A DNA stretch of 64,000 nucleotides from Polytrichum commune (Eukaryota > Streptophyta > Polytrichopsida > Polytrichales > Polytrichaceae): positions 35,774,001-35,838,000 of the forward strand of contig OX485806.1 in NCBI GenBank assembly GCA_950295325.1, read 5' to 3'. Within the stretch, counting starts at the first letter, position 1. Every line of letters begins with the position of its first letter. Below are positions 32,820-45,200 of this stretch, one piece after another. Below the pieces are notes generated by a model that made no database searches, had not been told where the DNA came from, and saw only the letters and a list, made by a program, of their open reading frames with translations. A program made the translations under genes and the position numbers.

Positions 32820-35355
32820 CAACTTGCTAACAACCAAACCAATGGTATGCACATAAAAGTTGTCATTGACTCCAAAAACCTCTACAAGAAGAAACAGTGG
32901 GGGGCCCAAACCATCATACTTATGCCATTGGAATACAATACTACACAACACCACTAGATGGATAGAAGAATCACAACTCCTGAACCCAATCGACATGGCC
33001 TTTGAGCACAACTTACTTTTAACAAATAAATTCATCAGAAAACACAAATCAATGCCACTATAAACGCATTTTAAAATTGTGCATTCACTTTTCACAATCC
33101 AAAGGCCCTAGATTCATTCAACCATTAGTTGATGCTCCAAATTTAACTCTATCCATTAAAGAATGCAACTTGAACAAAGCCATCATCACCAATACACCCA
33201 CCATAAAAAATACAAAAACTAGACATCAACATTTTCGACCATAATGGAGCTTACGTCACAACCATTCCCACATGTAGACTACAATGGCTATGGGAACAAT
33301 ACAACCAAAGTTGCACACATCCCATGGCTAACCTTCTACAATTGGATCCTCAAAATGTTGGAACAAAAATTCTTTGGCTAATTTAAAGATACATCACTAT
33401 CCTCTCTAGAAATAAACCAAAAAACACAACCCGCACAATAATCATCGGACACTCTATCCCATTATCATCAACAATCTATCCCATAATCCTCAACACCCTA
33501 ATTGACACATACAAAAGAACCCATCAATACTACTCTTCACCCTCACATGCCCAATGAACCTCACACAATACAACTCCCCACATAATTGAGACATAGTTTT
33601 TGGTTCAATTAGACTCACACAATCATCATAATGGGAGGGAACCAAATTGGCGCATCCCAAAGACATGAACCTCACCATGGAAACACTCCACTGGGCAAGA
33701 ATGGCCACCAAAGAAGATCACAACACCTCAACCATAGTCATATTTAACTAGAAAGATAATGCCCTACACACACCACACAAAGAAGTGCACATAATCCTCA
33801 CCATCTCACCAAACACTATTGAATACAACCCTACACTAGAATGGCAACAACATTTTCACACACATGAACCCAACTACACCACCACCTTGTGTATACATAA
33901 TCAAAATTTTCACCAAGGCAACCATCACATACGATATATGCTTACAACCACTATACTTGAACTCTACGACACACATGTTGTAACCAACCACAAACTAAGA
34001 ATGTTCCTTGACTACAAACTCAAATTCACCAAGAATTTGAAAATAACCCCAAGAGCCACCTTGGCCACACCAACACACAACACACTTCACTAATCACCCC
34101 CTCAAATACGAGCCACAAATGTGCGTCTACACAAACGGCTCATTCATTCCCCTAGATGAGAATGGCATTGGAAATATTGCCGGCTCGGGAGTCTACATCC
34201 CACACGCATATCTCCACATTGCAAAATGACTACCAATGCTACAAATCATACTCCGAGCCGAAGTCAATGCTATAGTCATTACTGCAACCGCCACAAAACA
34301 CTTCCCACATGACATTTTCATCCTCATAGATAGCCTTATCAACATCTACTTAAGAAACAACCACATAAGATACCCTTCCTTCCAACACCACCACCTTGAC
34401 AAATTACTCATTGTGGCCATAGTCAACCAAATCAGGTGAACCACACGCAAGATAACAATACAAAAAGTCAAAGCCCACACCCACATTATAGGCAACAAAA
34501 TAGTAGACCACCTAGCAAATGACGGAAGCACTCTAAGTAAGCCTAACCCCACATTGCACATCCACATAGCACACACCACATCATACTGGCTCAATGGAAT
34601 CCCTATGGGAGTACGTAATAGAGAAAGTTGTCACCTACATACCTACATAAACAAAACACACAAAATAAATGAACTAACACTTGCCCGAGCCAAATACCCA
34701 TACGTAGATAAGTGGGTCTCCAATGACCTAATTAATAAAAAATTATCCAACCATTTTTGGAAAGCACCTAGCATATCCGACGCACTAAAGTTATGATATG
34801 CACAACACATGGGCAACCACCGCAATAACATATTTTGGCCACTTACATATCCAAATCCAAACCGGGTAATATGCCCAAGCAACGAAATTGACACTTGGTC
34901 ACACCTGTTATCCTCATGTACAAACCAACTATAAAAGGACTATGGATAGCTTGTCATGATAAAGTGGTCCACCGAATAGCTCACACACTACAATGCAATA
35001 AACACACTCGATTCTACACGCTCACCAATGCAAGTATTTGAAACTCACGACCACAAAACAAACACAAGACCCGAATGGCTACTACAATGTACATGCTCCT
35101 CCGCCCCATGCACATGCATGGCCCACCTTAGACCATACATATTGTGTAGGCTAAGAGCCCCTACCACCAACCACCCCCCGGTCCACCCTTCTCCACCAAT
35201 ATCATCCAAATCATAGAATCCACATAATGCCATGACCGATTTGCCACCACTGCAACCCAACAGAAAGCCAACAAATACGACTCACTCATCCAAGTCCTTC
35301 GTTCAAAAGGGTGGAAAGTCAATCCCCTAATCACCATTAGGGCCGATTGGCATGA

Positions 35356-35640
35356 ATATGTATGTTCAATAATGTTTTTGAGGTGCATGCCTATTTTACA
35401 CAATGGTCTACAAGTTGACAAAAGTGTACACAAATGACACTTGCCATTAGTATGCTCAACAATATTTTCCTCTTGCATACTAAAATGTAAACATATGACA
35501 CTTGCCATTAGTACGCTAAAAAATATCTTCCCCTTGCATACTAAAAAGCAAGATTATTATGTAAAGTATCCCAATTTGCTACTCTAAATGTCATAATGTA
35601 GATATTTGTTCACTTAAAGTAGTTGCTTATGTTGACAAAT
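35356..35640. repeat. Dispersed repeat with GCATACTAAAATGTAAACAT units
   Basis: Contains two tandem units reading ACACTTGCCATTAGTATGCT and ACACTTGCCATTAGTACGCT, each followed by CTTGCATACTAAAA. It is related to 1791-2300 and 50330-50475. It abuts the recognisable end of the LINE C-terminus. Confidence 0.65.
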
Positions 35641-36500
35641 GGAATCTTCTTGACAATTAACGGGCGTGACACTTTGACACCTCTAGGCATCTAGTTTAGG
35701 CCCTTCGCAAATAATGTTCATAGGATTAAATACCATAAATGGTTGTACTCCTCAAATGAATATCGAATTCAACATCAAATTGTAAATTGATCAATTATTT
35801 TTTCTTCTTGAAGAATCAAGTAAATTCCTTAAACCTTAAGCCTAGAATAATAATTGATTTAAATATCTGAACATGAATTTTTAAATATCAGAAACTTGTT
35901 CTCACAAAATTTCTTATTAATTTTTTTTCTTATATTTACATATTGATTTTCTAAAACATGTGTTTTTTTTACTATATGTTTGCGTGGTTTATGTACTTGT
36001 TCTAGTAGTTGTTAATCACACACTTGCACATACATACATACACACATACGTACATGTGATCCCCCAAATATTATGTGTATTAATTTGAAAGTGAATCCAC
36101 ACACAATTGATTCATACTTCCATTGAAGGGTGCACCCGGGTAGTCCGGGACAAGATTGAATGAATCACAAGTCTAATTTAGGTACCACATCTATTTCATT
36201 GAGAATCCAATGTAGTAACTCAATGTACATGCTTGTGTCAAAAGATTTGGCCCAAATGGCGGCCACTTCAAATAGAATCAAAGTGGTTCTTAATTACCTA
36301 GTCCAATTTTGGGCACATTTCGCCTCACTAATGAGTGCACTTACGATAAGGGCAGTTGCCATGTGCGGAATAGAAGGTTGAGAGTTCGATCCCGATTGGT
36401 CACATCCTTCCCAAGTTTTTGTACCATTGTTGTTATGGCTACACTAAGTATCTGATTTAGTGTGGCATTAAAATTGGTACTTGATTTTAATTAGAGTGGT
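35641..36500. other. No gene recognised
   Basis: AT-rich with a CATA-type microsatellite near 36025-36050. The 73-codon frame at 36160-36381 has no recognisable motif. Confidence 0.45.
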
Positions 36501-36508
36501 TTTTGTGG

Positions 36509-36917
36509 CACGGGTAGATCACTCCATTGTCAAGTTGAACACCACGTGCGACCAAAAAAAATCTTCTTTTGGTAAGTTGCACCACCAAAATGGGTCAAAA
36601 TTTTATCAAAATTTTATCATGAGTAGATATACACAGTACCTATGACATAGTCAAAAGTGGTAACTAAATTTGATGATTTGTTTTTTTCATAAAACATACC
36701 ATTTCTAACTAGAATGACACAAAATTGAACTAAAACAATTACTAAAAAAATAAAAATGACTACAAATTTCAAAATAGTATTCAAAAGATACTATCAATGG
36801 TTATGTATATGTAGAAAAAATATCATAAATTTTAAAATTATATATGGCATGTAATATAGGGGTAGCAAACTTTGTCCGCACGTGGTGTCAACTTGACAAT
36901 GAAGTGACCTCCCCGTG
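36509..36917. mobile_element. CACGGG-family element, 409 bp, long inverted repeats
   Basis: The flanks TTTTGTGG (36501-36508 and 36918-36925) form a perfect 8-bp duplication. The left end CACGGGTAGATCACTCCATT and the right end (complement CACGGGGAGGTCACTTCATT) continue inward as GTCAAGTTGA...CACCACGTGCG, giving about 42 bp of inverted repeat. The interior differs from the other copies, so this is a separate subfamily sharing only the termini. Both ends carry CACGTG. Confidence 0.9.
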
Positions 36918-36925
36918 TTTTGTGG

Positions 36926-37695
36926 CTAGGTATGTAACATCAAGTGTCATGTGATATTCTTCTAGTCATCATCCCATATTTGCTAAACTGTGGGTTAATG
37001 ATGAATAGTGTGGGCCACACGAAATCAAATGTTTAGTGATCTAGTTGTTAATGGGAGGAATTCCAAAATTAGGAGTAAACTAATTCAGGCTAGTAGATAA
37101 GTAATGACCATTAGTTAAGAGCATGTAACTCACCCCAAAGGCATGGAGGGAGAGCCGGTTAATTGTATGCTTGAGGACTAGTTGAGGAGAGCTTCAACTC
37201 TTAGTTCCTACATGTATATAAGGCTCAAGGTGGGGTGGATCATGCCTCTTATTTTGTCTCAATTTTTGAGAGGCATTATAGTTACATGACCTCTTTTTTT
37301 CTAGATTTTTTTTGATAGCATTGCATTATGAAAGGTTCAGATATATACCTATATATAAATATATGTATACAGTGACAACCAAAATTGGGTTAGTTAGCAA
37401 AAACAACAAATTTTGGGAAGCCATATTTGGAAGAGTATTGTTCTTTTTGCCAAATCATAAATTAGGTCACTTGCACAACCAAGCTAGCTGTCATCTATCC
37501 AAAATTCAGCTTGAGTGTTATAGCAACTTGAGAGAAATTGCATTTTAATTGAACTTAGGTCCTTGGACTCAATTTTGAAATTGGTTTCATCACTCACCTT
37601 TAGTTGCAAGAATAAGGTCATAATGTTGCCTAGGGTTCTTCCTCTCACTTCAGGTTAGTAGCGCGGTCTCTAAGGACATTTTTTCTTACAATTGC
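36926..37695. other. No gene recognised
   Basis: 36926-37035 (ATCAAGTGTCATGTG, TTAATGATGAATAGTGTGGG, ATCAAATGTTTAGTG) is related to 63780-63890. The remainder has only short frames, including a 78-codon frame at 37312-37548 without recognisable features. Confidence 0.45.
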
Positions 37696-37709
37696 AAAGT
37701 TTTTTTTTT

Positions 37710-38204
37710 GGCCCATGAGAGCATTACTAGAGGAGAAGATGTTGAATGTTAGAGGCATGTTCCAACATGGCCGTAGCACATGTGAAGTTTCAAAATAGTT
37801 GGGTATCTCTCAAATCTACATGCTCTAGGATTCGTACAAAGTATGTTCTTCATGTGGAGCCTTCAAGAGGAGGGTACTCAAGAAGTATCACCCATGCTCA
37901 ATGACGAGCGCGTGTAAGATCCATTACAATTTGTGGACTAGATAATGTTGTAGACATGAGAAATGCCTTGAGTGAGCAATTGAATGTGGTAGTGAGCACC
38001 AACACAATGAGGTGTGGACTTCAAGAAACATGTCTTGGATCATTAGAGAAGCAAAAGAAACCGTTGCTCACGGCCAAGAATGTGCATTGCGAGTTGAAAG
38101 TTGCTCAACGTCATCAAGATTGGACTATCCATGATTGGTATAGGGTGATTTTTAGTGATGAGACTAAGATCAATCAATTTCAATCTAATGGTCGCGTTAC
38201 ATAA
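37710..38204 (+). pseudogene. Tc1/mariner-type transposase relic
   Basis: 37956-38204 reads ALSEQLNVVVSTNTMRCGLQ, LGSLEKQKKPLLTAKNV, then RHQDWTIHDWYRVIFSDETK and INQFQSNGR. This is the Tc1/mariner pattern from the second helix-turn-helix to the first catalytic Asp (FSDETK). Upstream, in other frames, GRSTCEVSK (about 37770) and LGISQIYM (about 37800), then EPSRGGYSRSI (about 37858), look like the first helix-turn-helix and the linker with a GG(R/Y) motif. The remainder of the catalytic domain after 38204 is missing. It is a frameshifted fragment and terminal repeats were not found. Confidence 0.75.
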
Positions 38205-39774
38205 GAGCATGCCCTTCTTGACATGATCAAGTACTAAAGCTACATGAATTTATGTATTGTAATATGTAATAACCAAAACAAATTCATCCATGAAGTCTAC
38301 CTACCTTAACTTGAGAGGAAGAATTGAATCTCCATTTTCCTCTGATGATGATGAGATATATAAATTGTTGCAATTGTTTAGTCAATAACCTAAACCTATT
38401 ATACGGGTGTTTATGTGTTATTAGTGTAACCATCATGTTTTTGGAAAACTAATTGCAATAGTAACTTGTGGGTAAAGAGGCTCTTCATTTATTCTTGCTT
38501 CCACAAGGAGCCATCCTTTGAAGGGTATCGGCATCTATCTATCTATCTATGTAGCTAGCTAGCATATGCACTTCGGACTGGACCAACCCCCCACCAATTA
38601 TAATTTCTTTTAGAGGATCATGATGGCCCACACTTGTTACCTTTTCAATGATGGGTTGACGTAGACAATGCCACTAACTTGGCTCTAGGCTAAGCCCCTA
38701 GCATACCATGGTGTACTATAGGGAAATATCACCACCACTCCCACCACAATGCCCTTCAATTCCCACTAAGTGACAGTGGAGGAGTTTGTGGAGTATTAGG
38801 TAGAGGGGCGTTAAATTTATAGTGGTGGAGGCCCATCACTATCCTAGTGCCAATTGCTACATTATACTTTTAATCCCAAGATGTACAAGACAATAATGCT
38901 TGCATTTGTTGATATCAATGAAATAACTATGTAAAAGTTAATACAAACCATGTAAGTGCTATGAAAATAGCACTTTCTAACATTGAAAGAGGTTTGATAG
39001 GGGTGATGCTAGGTCTGAAGTTGAATCACCTACTACATTAGCCATTGTCATATGGTATTTTATGCCATTATGATACCTTCTCTATTGACAGTTCTTGTTA
39101 ATAAGTTTACAAGTACTGTCATCCCAACTTACTTTGTTAGTGTTATAAATATTGGTGATTGCATTGCCACCCTAAGTAAGGTTGTTGAAAATGGTAAAGG
39201 GCAACACATTCATCATAGTGAAGTAGTTGGAAACTTGATGACCTGTTAACTCATCGCAAGAGACTGAGAGGGGAGGGAAAAGTTAATCAAGGTAGGCACA
39301 ACAATGGAGGGCGGAGGATGGAGGAGGAACTAGACTTTGAGTGATGAAGTTTTAAAGGAGTAGCTAGTCGACATGGAGGTCAGGTCCTCTGCCGCATTGA
39401 AGCAAAATCCAACCACTTTCTTGCAGCGAGTTTCAGACATGGCTTGTGGATTCACAGTAGGTAGCTAGCTCTGCCAAATCCTTGCAATTACTTCAGGAGG
39501 GATCCAAGATCCCAAGGTAGATACTTAGACAGTTACTGCACCTATATAAGTTTCTTCACCAGCAACATATATCAACATATACCTACTCTGGTCCACCGAG
39601 TCTGGACCTTATACATGCATGTTGGCCATCACTTATGATTTATGTTCAACTGCAAAAAATTATGTGCAAGCAACAAACATGCTGATCTTCAGGGGAGGCC
39701 CAGACCTGGGGTGGCAACTCGCAGGGGGGGTCACTGTCTTTAGAAATTGGTTTTGTTTTAAAAAGGAGGGTTCA
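38205..39774. other. No gene recognised
   Basis: Contains a CTAT microsatellite (about 38535-38550) followed by GTAGCTAGCTAGC. The frame at 39052-39249 has no recognisable motif. Confidence 0.45.
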
Positions 39775-39775
39775 T

Positions 39776-40115
39776 AGCCATGTGGGTCGGTTCCATCACC
39801 TTGGAATATGTCAATTATATTATGTGAGCCCCTCGAACAAACTTGGAAAATTCGTTGACTATTCATGCATTCAGGTTGAACTTTAAAAAATTAGGTGGAG
39901 TTATACTCCCGGCACTATGTGTAGGACTGATTGTTCATCCAGGAAATATTCTTAATAAACATTGTTCATCCCAGTATTATTCCATACATTTATTATTAAT
40001 AGAACTACTATCATTAAAAATTCTAGAACTATTCATTATTCATACCGACGTCAGTTTCTTCCTCTTTTCTAAGTTTCTTCCCATGAAGGTAAGATAGAGG
40101 CGACCCATGTCAGGT
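39776..40115 (-). repeat. Dispersed repeat, inverted copy of 25628-25970
   Basis: From CATGTGGGTCGGTTCC to GGCGACCCATGTCAGGTGCT it runs as the diverged reverse complement of 25628-25970 (GGAATATGTCAATTATATTA, GGAGTTATACTCC, CTTCCCATGAAGGTAAGATA). No ORF. Confidence 0.65.
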
Positions 40116-40568
40116 GCTAAATATAGAAAGAAACACAGTCATGCAGCTGAATAATGTTAAGTTGCAACCCCGGGAACCAGAATCTCCTTAAACTCCTCTC
40201 TGCAGTTGATCAATTTTCAAGAAGCACTGGCTAATTTGATCTGAAAAGCCATGCTTAAGAGCTTGTGTAAGTAGCTTGTTGCAGTACTGGGAACTAACTC
40301 GTGCTATCAAAGCAGGCAGCTCTTCTTTAATGCACGATTAGGACACGTGTCGAACATGAGGAAACTTATTAACCCTCTGTCTGCTTGAGTTCTTTCAATG
40401 TGACACTCTAATAAGTACACTAAATACGATATGTAGTGTCATATGGTATTTAATGTCACTATACTAACTTTTTGGATGACACTTCTCATGCATAAGTTTA
40501 CATGTATTGTCATGGATGATGGATGAGTTCACCCATTGGCCAAAACTCTACCTTATCTTGTTAGCAAT

Positions 40569-40761
40569 TTGTGATGAAATATTATCATGGATGGTTGAAA
40601 TTTGGATGAAATATTACTTGGTAAGTGACAGTAATTTTGCAACACTGGAAATCTATAATCCCCCCAAAAATTACAAGGAATGACAAATAATGTTGGGTTA
40701 ACATTTAGTGTTGGTCACACTATACCAGTTTACAACAAGTATTGAGTAAGACAATTAGAAT
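40569..40761 (+). repeat. Dispersed repeat with TTAACATTTAGTGTTGG core
   Basis: Matches the reverse complement of 53106-53306 (TTGTGATGAAATATTATCAT, TACTTGGTAAGTGACAGTAA, ATCTATAATCCCCCC, GACAAATAATGTTGGG). The flanking CACTAAATACGATATGTAGT (about 40420) is the palindrome also seen at 5400-6175. Confidence 0.75.
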
Positions 40762-41390
40762 GACCCCCGGGTTGGAGTTATCATGAGCATGTGCATGCAG
40801 TATATATATTCAAGTGTAATGAAATAGTATGAAACGTGTCCATGATGATGACGATAGTGCACATGCTGGTTAATTAAATGCCTTAGATGCATGGTTGGCT
40901 GACTGGCACTGCCAGACATACATGTCAAGGGCAGAAGGATGTATCATGATGATCATCCCCAAAGGAAGCGCTTTGCACTCGAGACAGTTGATCAGCATAT
41001 ACGGATGGGTTTTGTGTGACACATCCATGGACGGCTAGTGGAGGACCGGAGGATATGGGTGGTTGGGGCAATTACTAGACTATCTACATATAGTGGAGGA
41101 GCATCCACTATTTTACATGTCATGTAATGAATGATTGCAATGTATACATGGCAGTGGTGAGGTGAGCCACCGGAGGACTAGTATATGAGAAGAATTCGAA
41201 AGAGATCACTCGAAACTGAAAGTGATCTCAGTCGGCTGTTATCGAAACATGGCAACTGTAGGAGCAGTTTGCAATTAAGAATCAGATGTGCAATACTTTG
41301 TTAGCTTCTTTGGAGCAGGGCTGCAGACGAACTCTGCACATGACTATGCACATTGGCTAAAAGGTGTGTGACAAGTTCTTACCCATGGAA
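40762..41390. other. P450 upstream region, no gene recognised
   Basis: No frame of interest. This is the distal upstream sequence of the P450 gene; no core promoter element could be fixed. Confidence 0.4.
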
Positions 41391-41394
41391 GTTC

Positions 41395-42000
41395 TAGCTA
41401 GAGTTTGTGGCTTTGCAAACATATACTTTGAAACGGTTACACTCGTGGACATGATGGAACATGATGTTTTTTCGCATTTCCGAATCTGGAGAATTGGAGG
41501 GTCGACCTTCTACATCCACAGTTAGTCTCCGAGATTTTCTTAAAGCTGTCAATTTTTTATGTACTTCAATTATCCTGTGATGGTGCACAAAAGCTTATCC
41601 ATGAAAGTTCTAGTTTGTGGGTTTGACTGGTAGACATGTAGAGACTCGTAGACATGATGTTTCTTCGCATTTCAGAATCTGTTGAATTAGAAAGAGCTTC
41701 TACATTCATGTAGAGGCCGTCCTTGAGATTTCTTGAGAAACCAACCTCTTGAAAAAGCATCTTTCTGATGTACTTAGGTACAGATGTCAAGGTGGACAAA
41801 AACTATAAGTTACCTATGAACTACATTGCGGATTTGCAAGTGTATGTGTACTGTGAATAGCCGATTCATGGGTACCTGTGCTACAAACTCGTAGACATGA
41901 TGGTGATTCTTCGCATTTCATCAGAATCTGGTGAATAATCAGAAGGCTCAACTTATTCTACGTTCATAGTCTGTGGTCTTTGAGATCTTCAAAAATCATC
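41395..42000. repeat. Diverged tandem repeat upstream of the P450, three units of about 200-240 bp
   Basis: A core reading ACTCGTGGACATGATG...TTCGCATTTCCGAATCTG recurs at 41441, 41644 and 41887 (ACTCGTAGACATGATG in the latter two). Each is preceded by CATGGAAGTTCTAG-like or CTATGAACTAC-like sequence and followed by CTTCTACATCCA / CTTCTACATTCA / ATTCTACGTTCA and GAGATTTTC-like words. It ends about 300 bp before the P450 start codon, so it may lie in the promoter or 5' UTR. Confidence 0.7.
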
Positions 42001-42295
42001 TTCAGAAGGACTTCATTCCTTTTGTGGTTGGTTGACGGAGTACATTGGTTGGAGAAATCTGGAACACTGACAATGGTGATTTTCCGTGTCTGGATTCATT
42101 TGGTGCAGGAAATTCAGCTCTTCAGCTGGAAGTAGTTAACCCATGAATTCGAGGATCATCATCCTGAGAAAAGAAACCTACACAAACAAACATACAAACA
42201 ATATTGCGAGCCAATGTGAGTGAGTCAGTCGCAGCTGCGCTTCGGATCAAAGGCGAAACAAACATTGAGATCAATTTGATCGGTCAAAAAATTCC

Positions 42296-45200
42296 ATGAC
42301 GACGATCTCTTTGAAAATGCAGAGGTTTGGTGATTACTGGTTGTTCCACCGGGACAACACCGAGATGTCTCCTACCGACGCTGTGGGCATCATGGTGAGC
42401 GTTGCCGTTGCGATCGGTGTGTGGCTATGGTGGTACCGATGGTCGTATCGGAACTCCGTGGGACCCAAACCGTGGCCACTGATCGGGGCACTGATCGAAG
42501 CCAACTCACATTGGGAGGATTTGCATGATTACTGCACCGGATATTTGTACAAGGCTCCAACGATCGAACTTAGCCTGGGGTTCGGCTACGGGATTACGTT
42601 CACCGCGGACCCGGACTGTGTAGAGCACATCATGAAGACCAACTTCAACAACTACCCTAAAGGCCCAAGAATCATCTCTGTGAACTATGATTTCTTCGGC
42701 CAAGGCATCTTCAATGTCGACGGCGACCTGTGGAGGCATCAACGCAAAGTGGCCGCTGTCGAGTTTGCGTCTTCCAGGTTACGTGATTTCAGCACCGTTG
42801 TCTTCAGAGATTACGCTTTGCGCCTCTGCGCAATTCTGTTGGAGAAGGCCCGCTCACCCGGAGCTCAGGTCGATCTGCAGGTAAAATCTCATCAACACCG
42901 GAAGTTACAGAAAAGATCTTTCTATGTAACTTATCATCTGCAAAGACCTTCAAAAACCAAAATTTGAGCTTTGAAGGTTTTTGCAGTTGAGAAACCGAAG
43001 TTACAGAAAAATCATGTAACTCCCGTCTGAGATGAGAAACTGTTGCATGATTGTGGTGACGATTGTGAAAATCCGATTGCAGAACCAGGCTTCAAAAGTT
43101 GTTAGGTAATCATGGCGATACGAAGTAGTGGGTTTCTGCGAGACATTTTGCCGAAGGCTATATGAGTATTTGTTTAGCTGATATTGCCTTCGTGATGGGG
43201 TTAAGTTGCAAAACGAAATGGAAAAGATCTTCATGTTGGTAGACATTGCAAGGTCGTGCAAATCCTACTGCAAAAAACCTTCAAAATCCTTTAATAATTC
43301 AAGGCGGCTTTGCAGCACATTTGGAAGGCTATATAAGCGTTTGTTTAGCTGATGTCTTCAATGTGGAGTTACATATTTGCAACATTATTTTGTCAATCTG
43401 CAGGTGAATCGAGACAGGGGACGAAGTAGATATAATTTACATACTATTACGTGATTTGTTTTCTGTCTTACATTTTGAGGGACATTGCAAGGTCGGTGAG
43501 AAACCTGACGTTGCGGCAGAAAGTGCTTCCAAATTCCATTTCAAAATCTTCGAAAATCCGCCAGCTGGTAATTGGTGATTGGCATTCGAGAGTGGAATCT
43601 CTTTGCCACGCATTTGGAAGTCTATCTGAGCGTTTTTGTGTTGAGTTGATGGAAAGAGTTGTGTTGTGTTGAGTTGTGCAAGGAGTTGTTGGATTTTTGT
43701 GGTTGGAAGGAAATTGGCATGGTTGTTGTAAATGGACATGTTTTGAGGAAACCCAAAAATCCTCAACCCATTGCAAAAACATCACAAAGGCGTTCATGTG
43801 CTGTTCATATGAGCCAGAATTAAGTGTAGTGGAACATGTACACATTTGTGACACTGTTTTTGCAAGCTTGATTGATGCTGCTCTGGCAAGTGAACCGAAA
43901 TCGAACAAGACGGAACAAAATGTTGGTGATTGAAATTTGGATTGGTCTGAATTGTGGAGCAGGATTTGCTGGCGCGGATGACATTGGACACAACCGTGAA
44001 AGTGGGGTTCGGTGTGGACCTGGGCTGTTTGGCACCGTCGATGCCGCACCTCCCCGTTGCGAAGAGCTACGAGGAAGCGAGTGCCTGTTCCTTTAACAGA
44101 TTCGTGGACCCGCTCTGGAGGATTAAGCGGTTCCTGCAAGTGGGACAAGAGAAACAGTTGAGGCAAGCTGTGAAAACACTCGACGACTTCGCCTACGATG
44201 TCATCCGAAGGCGAAGAGCTGAGCTTCCGGAGGGCAAGGGCATGGAGAAAGTGAACGAGGTATTTAGAGCCCCCAACAGTATCCTTGCAACTGACGACTC
44301 TGAGATTGATATTCCTTGTTGCTGACTTGTTTATGTTTGTACATGTGTTCGACTTCTCTCGTCCCGATCGAGCTGTCAGGCCATGCTAATTCGAAATCTG
44401 CCGTGTTATCTCGAAGCCTAACTCTAATTCGTTGGCTCCTGTCACCCGACCACCGTATCTATCCTTCGACCACCATGCAACTTCAACGACAGAATTACAC
44501 AGACATCAACACACTTTGTCAGTTTGTGTCAAGTTACATCATTATTTTTAATCCACTCTGAAACAACTCATGGATCATCGCCACAAAGCCCATTCACAAG
44601 GAGGATATAATGTCTGTACTGCAGGTTCCTGTGAAACCAGCAGCGATAGCATCATCCGTTTCTCTGTGAAAGCTTACGTCGAACGGGATTTATCCTAGAT
44701 TGTTTCCTGTGGGGAGTATTTCATTCCAAATCCTGCAAATCTAGTAACATTAGAGAGTGTGTATTGATGCCCTGTTCGAGTGGCAACTTAAAATGCCCAT
44801 CTCTGAGGCAATTTACGGGAAAGTGAAAGATATCCTCCTCTGATTCCCTCCTCTTATGTTGATGTTTTGGTGAGCTGGAAACGTGACACCCCCCCCCCCC
44901 TTCCCTCTTCCACTCCTACATTCCAAATTCTAATTCCTCCTCTTAACTTATTCCCATGAATTGTTGTTGATGGTTTGAATATTCTTCCGCTGCCATTGCA
45001 GGAGAAGGACGACCTTCTGTCGAGATTTGTGAAGCTGAGCACGCAGGGTGACAGTCGATTCGACGACAGAGCTCTCCGCGACATCATGATCAACTTCATC
45101 CTCGCGGGTCGAGATTCAACGGCCTCGGTTCTGAGCTGGTTCCTCTACATGCTGTATCGCCACCCCCACGTCACAGCCAAGGTTCGGGACGAGCTGGCCG

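Larger units (their letters stand above)
27655..35355 (+). pseudogene. Degenerate LINE (non-LTR retrotransposon) with RT and RNase H, split by a 3.7-kb insertion
   Basis: Fragments in order on the plus strand are YRPIALANTIYKLYT (27819-27880), QEGFKPQRNTTRQMHMIIMA and YIDFQIAFGSVDH (27935-28080), MEDLGLPKDAIELIGNIYTN (28099), and TFYMLEREYEIYVNTKD (28785). After the insertion come an RNase H region (about 34120-34540: YTNGS, LRAEVNAI, LIDSL, HIIGNKIVDHLANDGS) and the C-terminal YDSLIQVLRSKGWKVNPLIT (35270-35330). The order RT, then RNase H, fits plant LINEs that carry RNase H. The RT active site YADD is YVDN (28350-28361) and the first RNase H Asp is Asn, and stops and frameshifts are frequent, so it is inactive. 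No 3' poly(A) tail was found; another repeat begins at about 35356. Confidence 0.8.

Noticed and set aside
43468-44166. 232-codon minus-strand frame
   Set aside because: It lies across P450 intron 1 and antisense to exon 2; the plus-strand exon with conserved P450 motifs explains the region.
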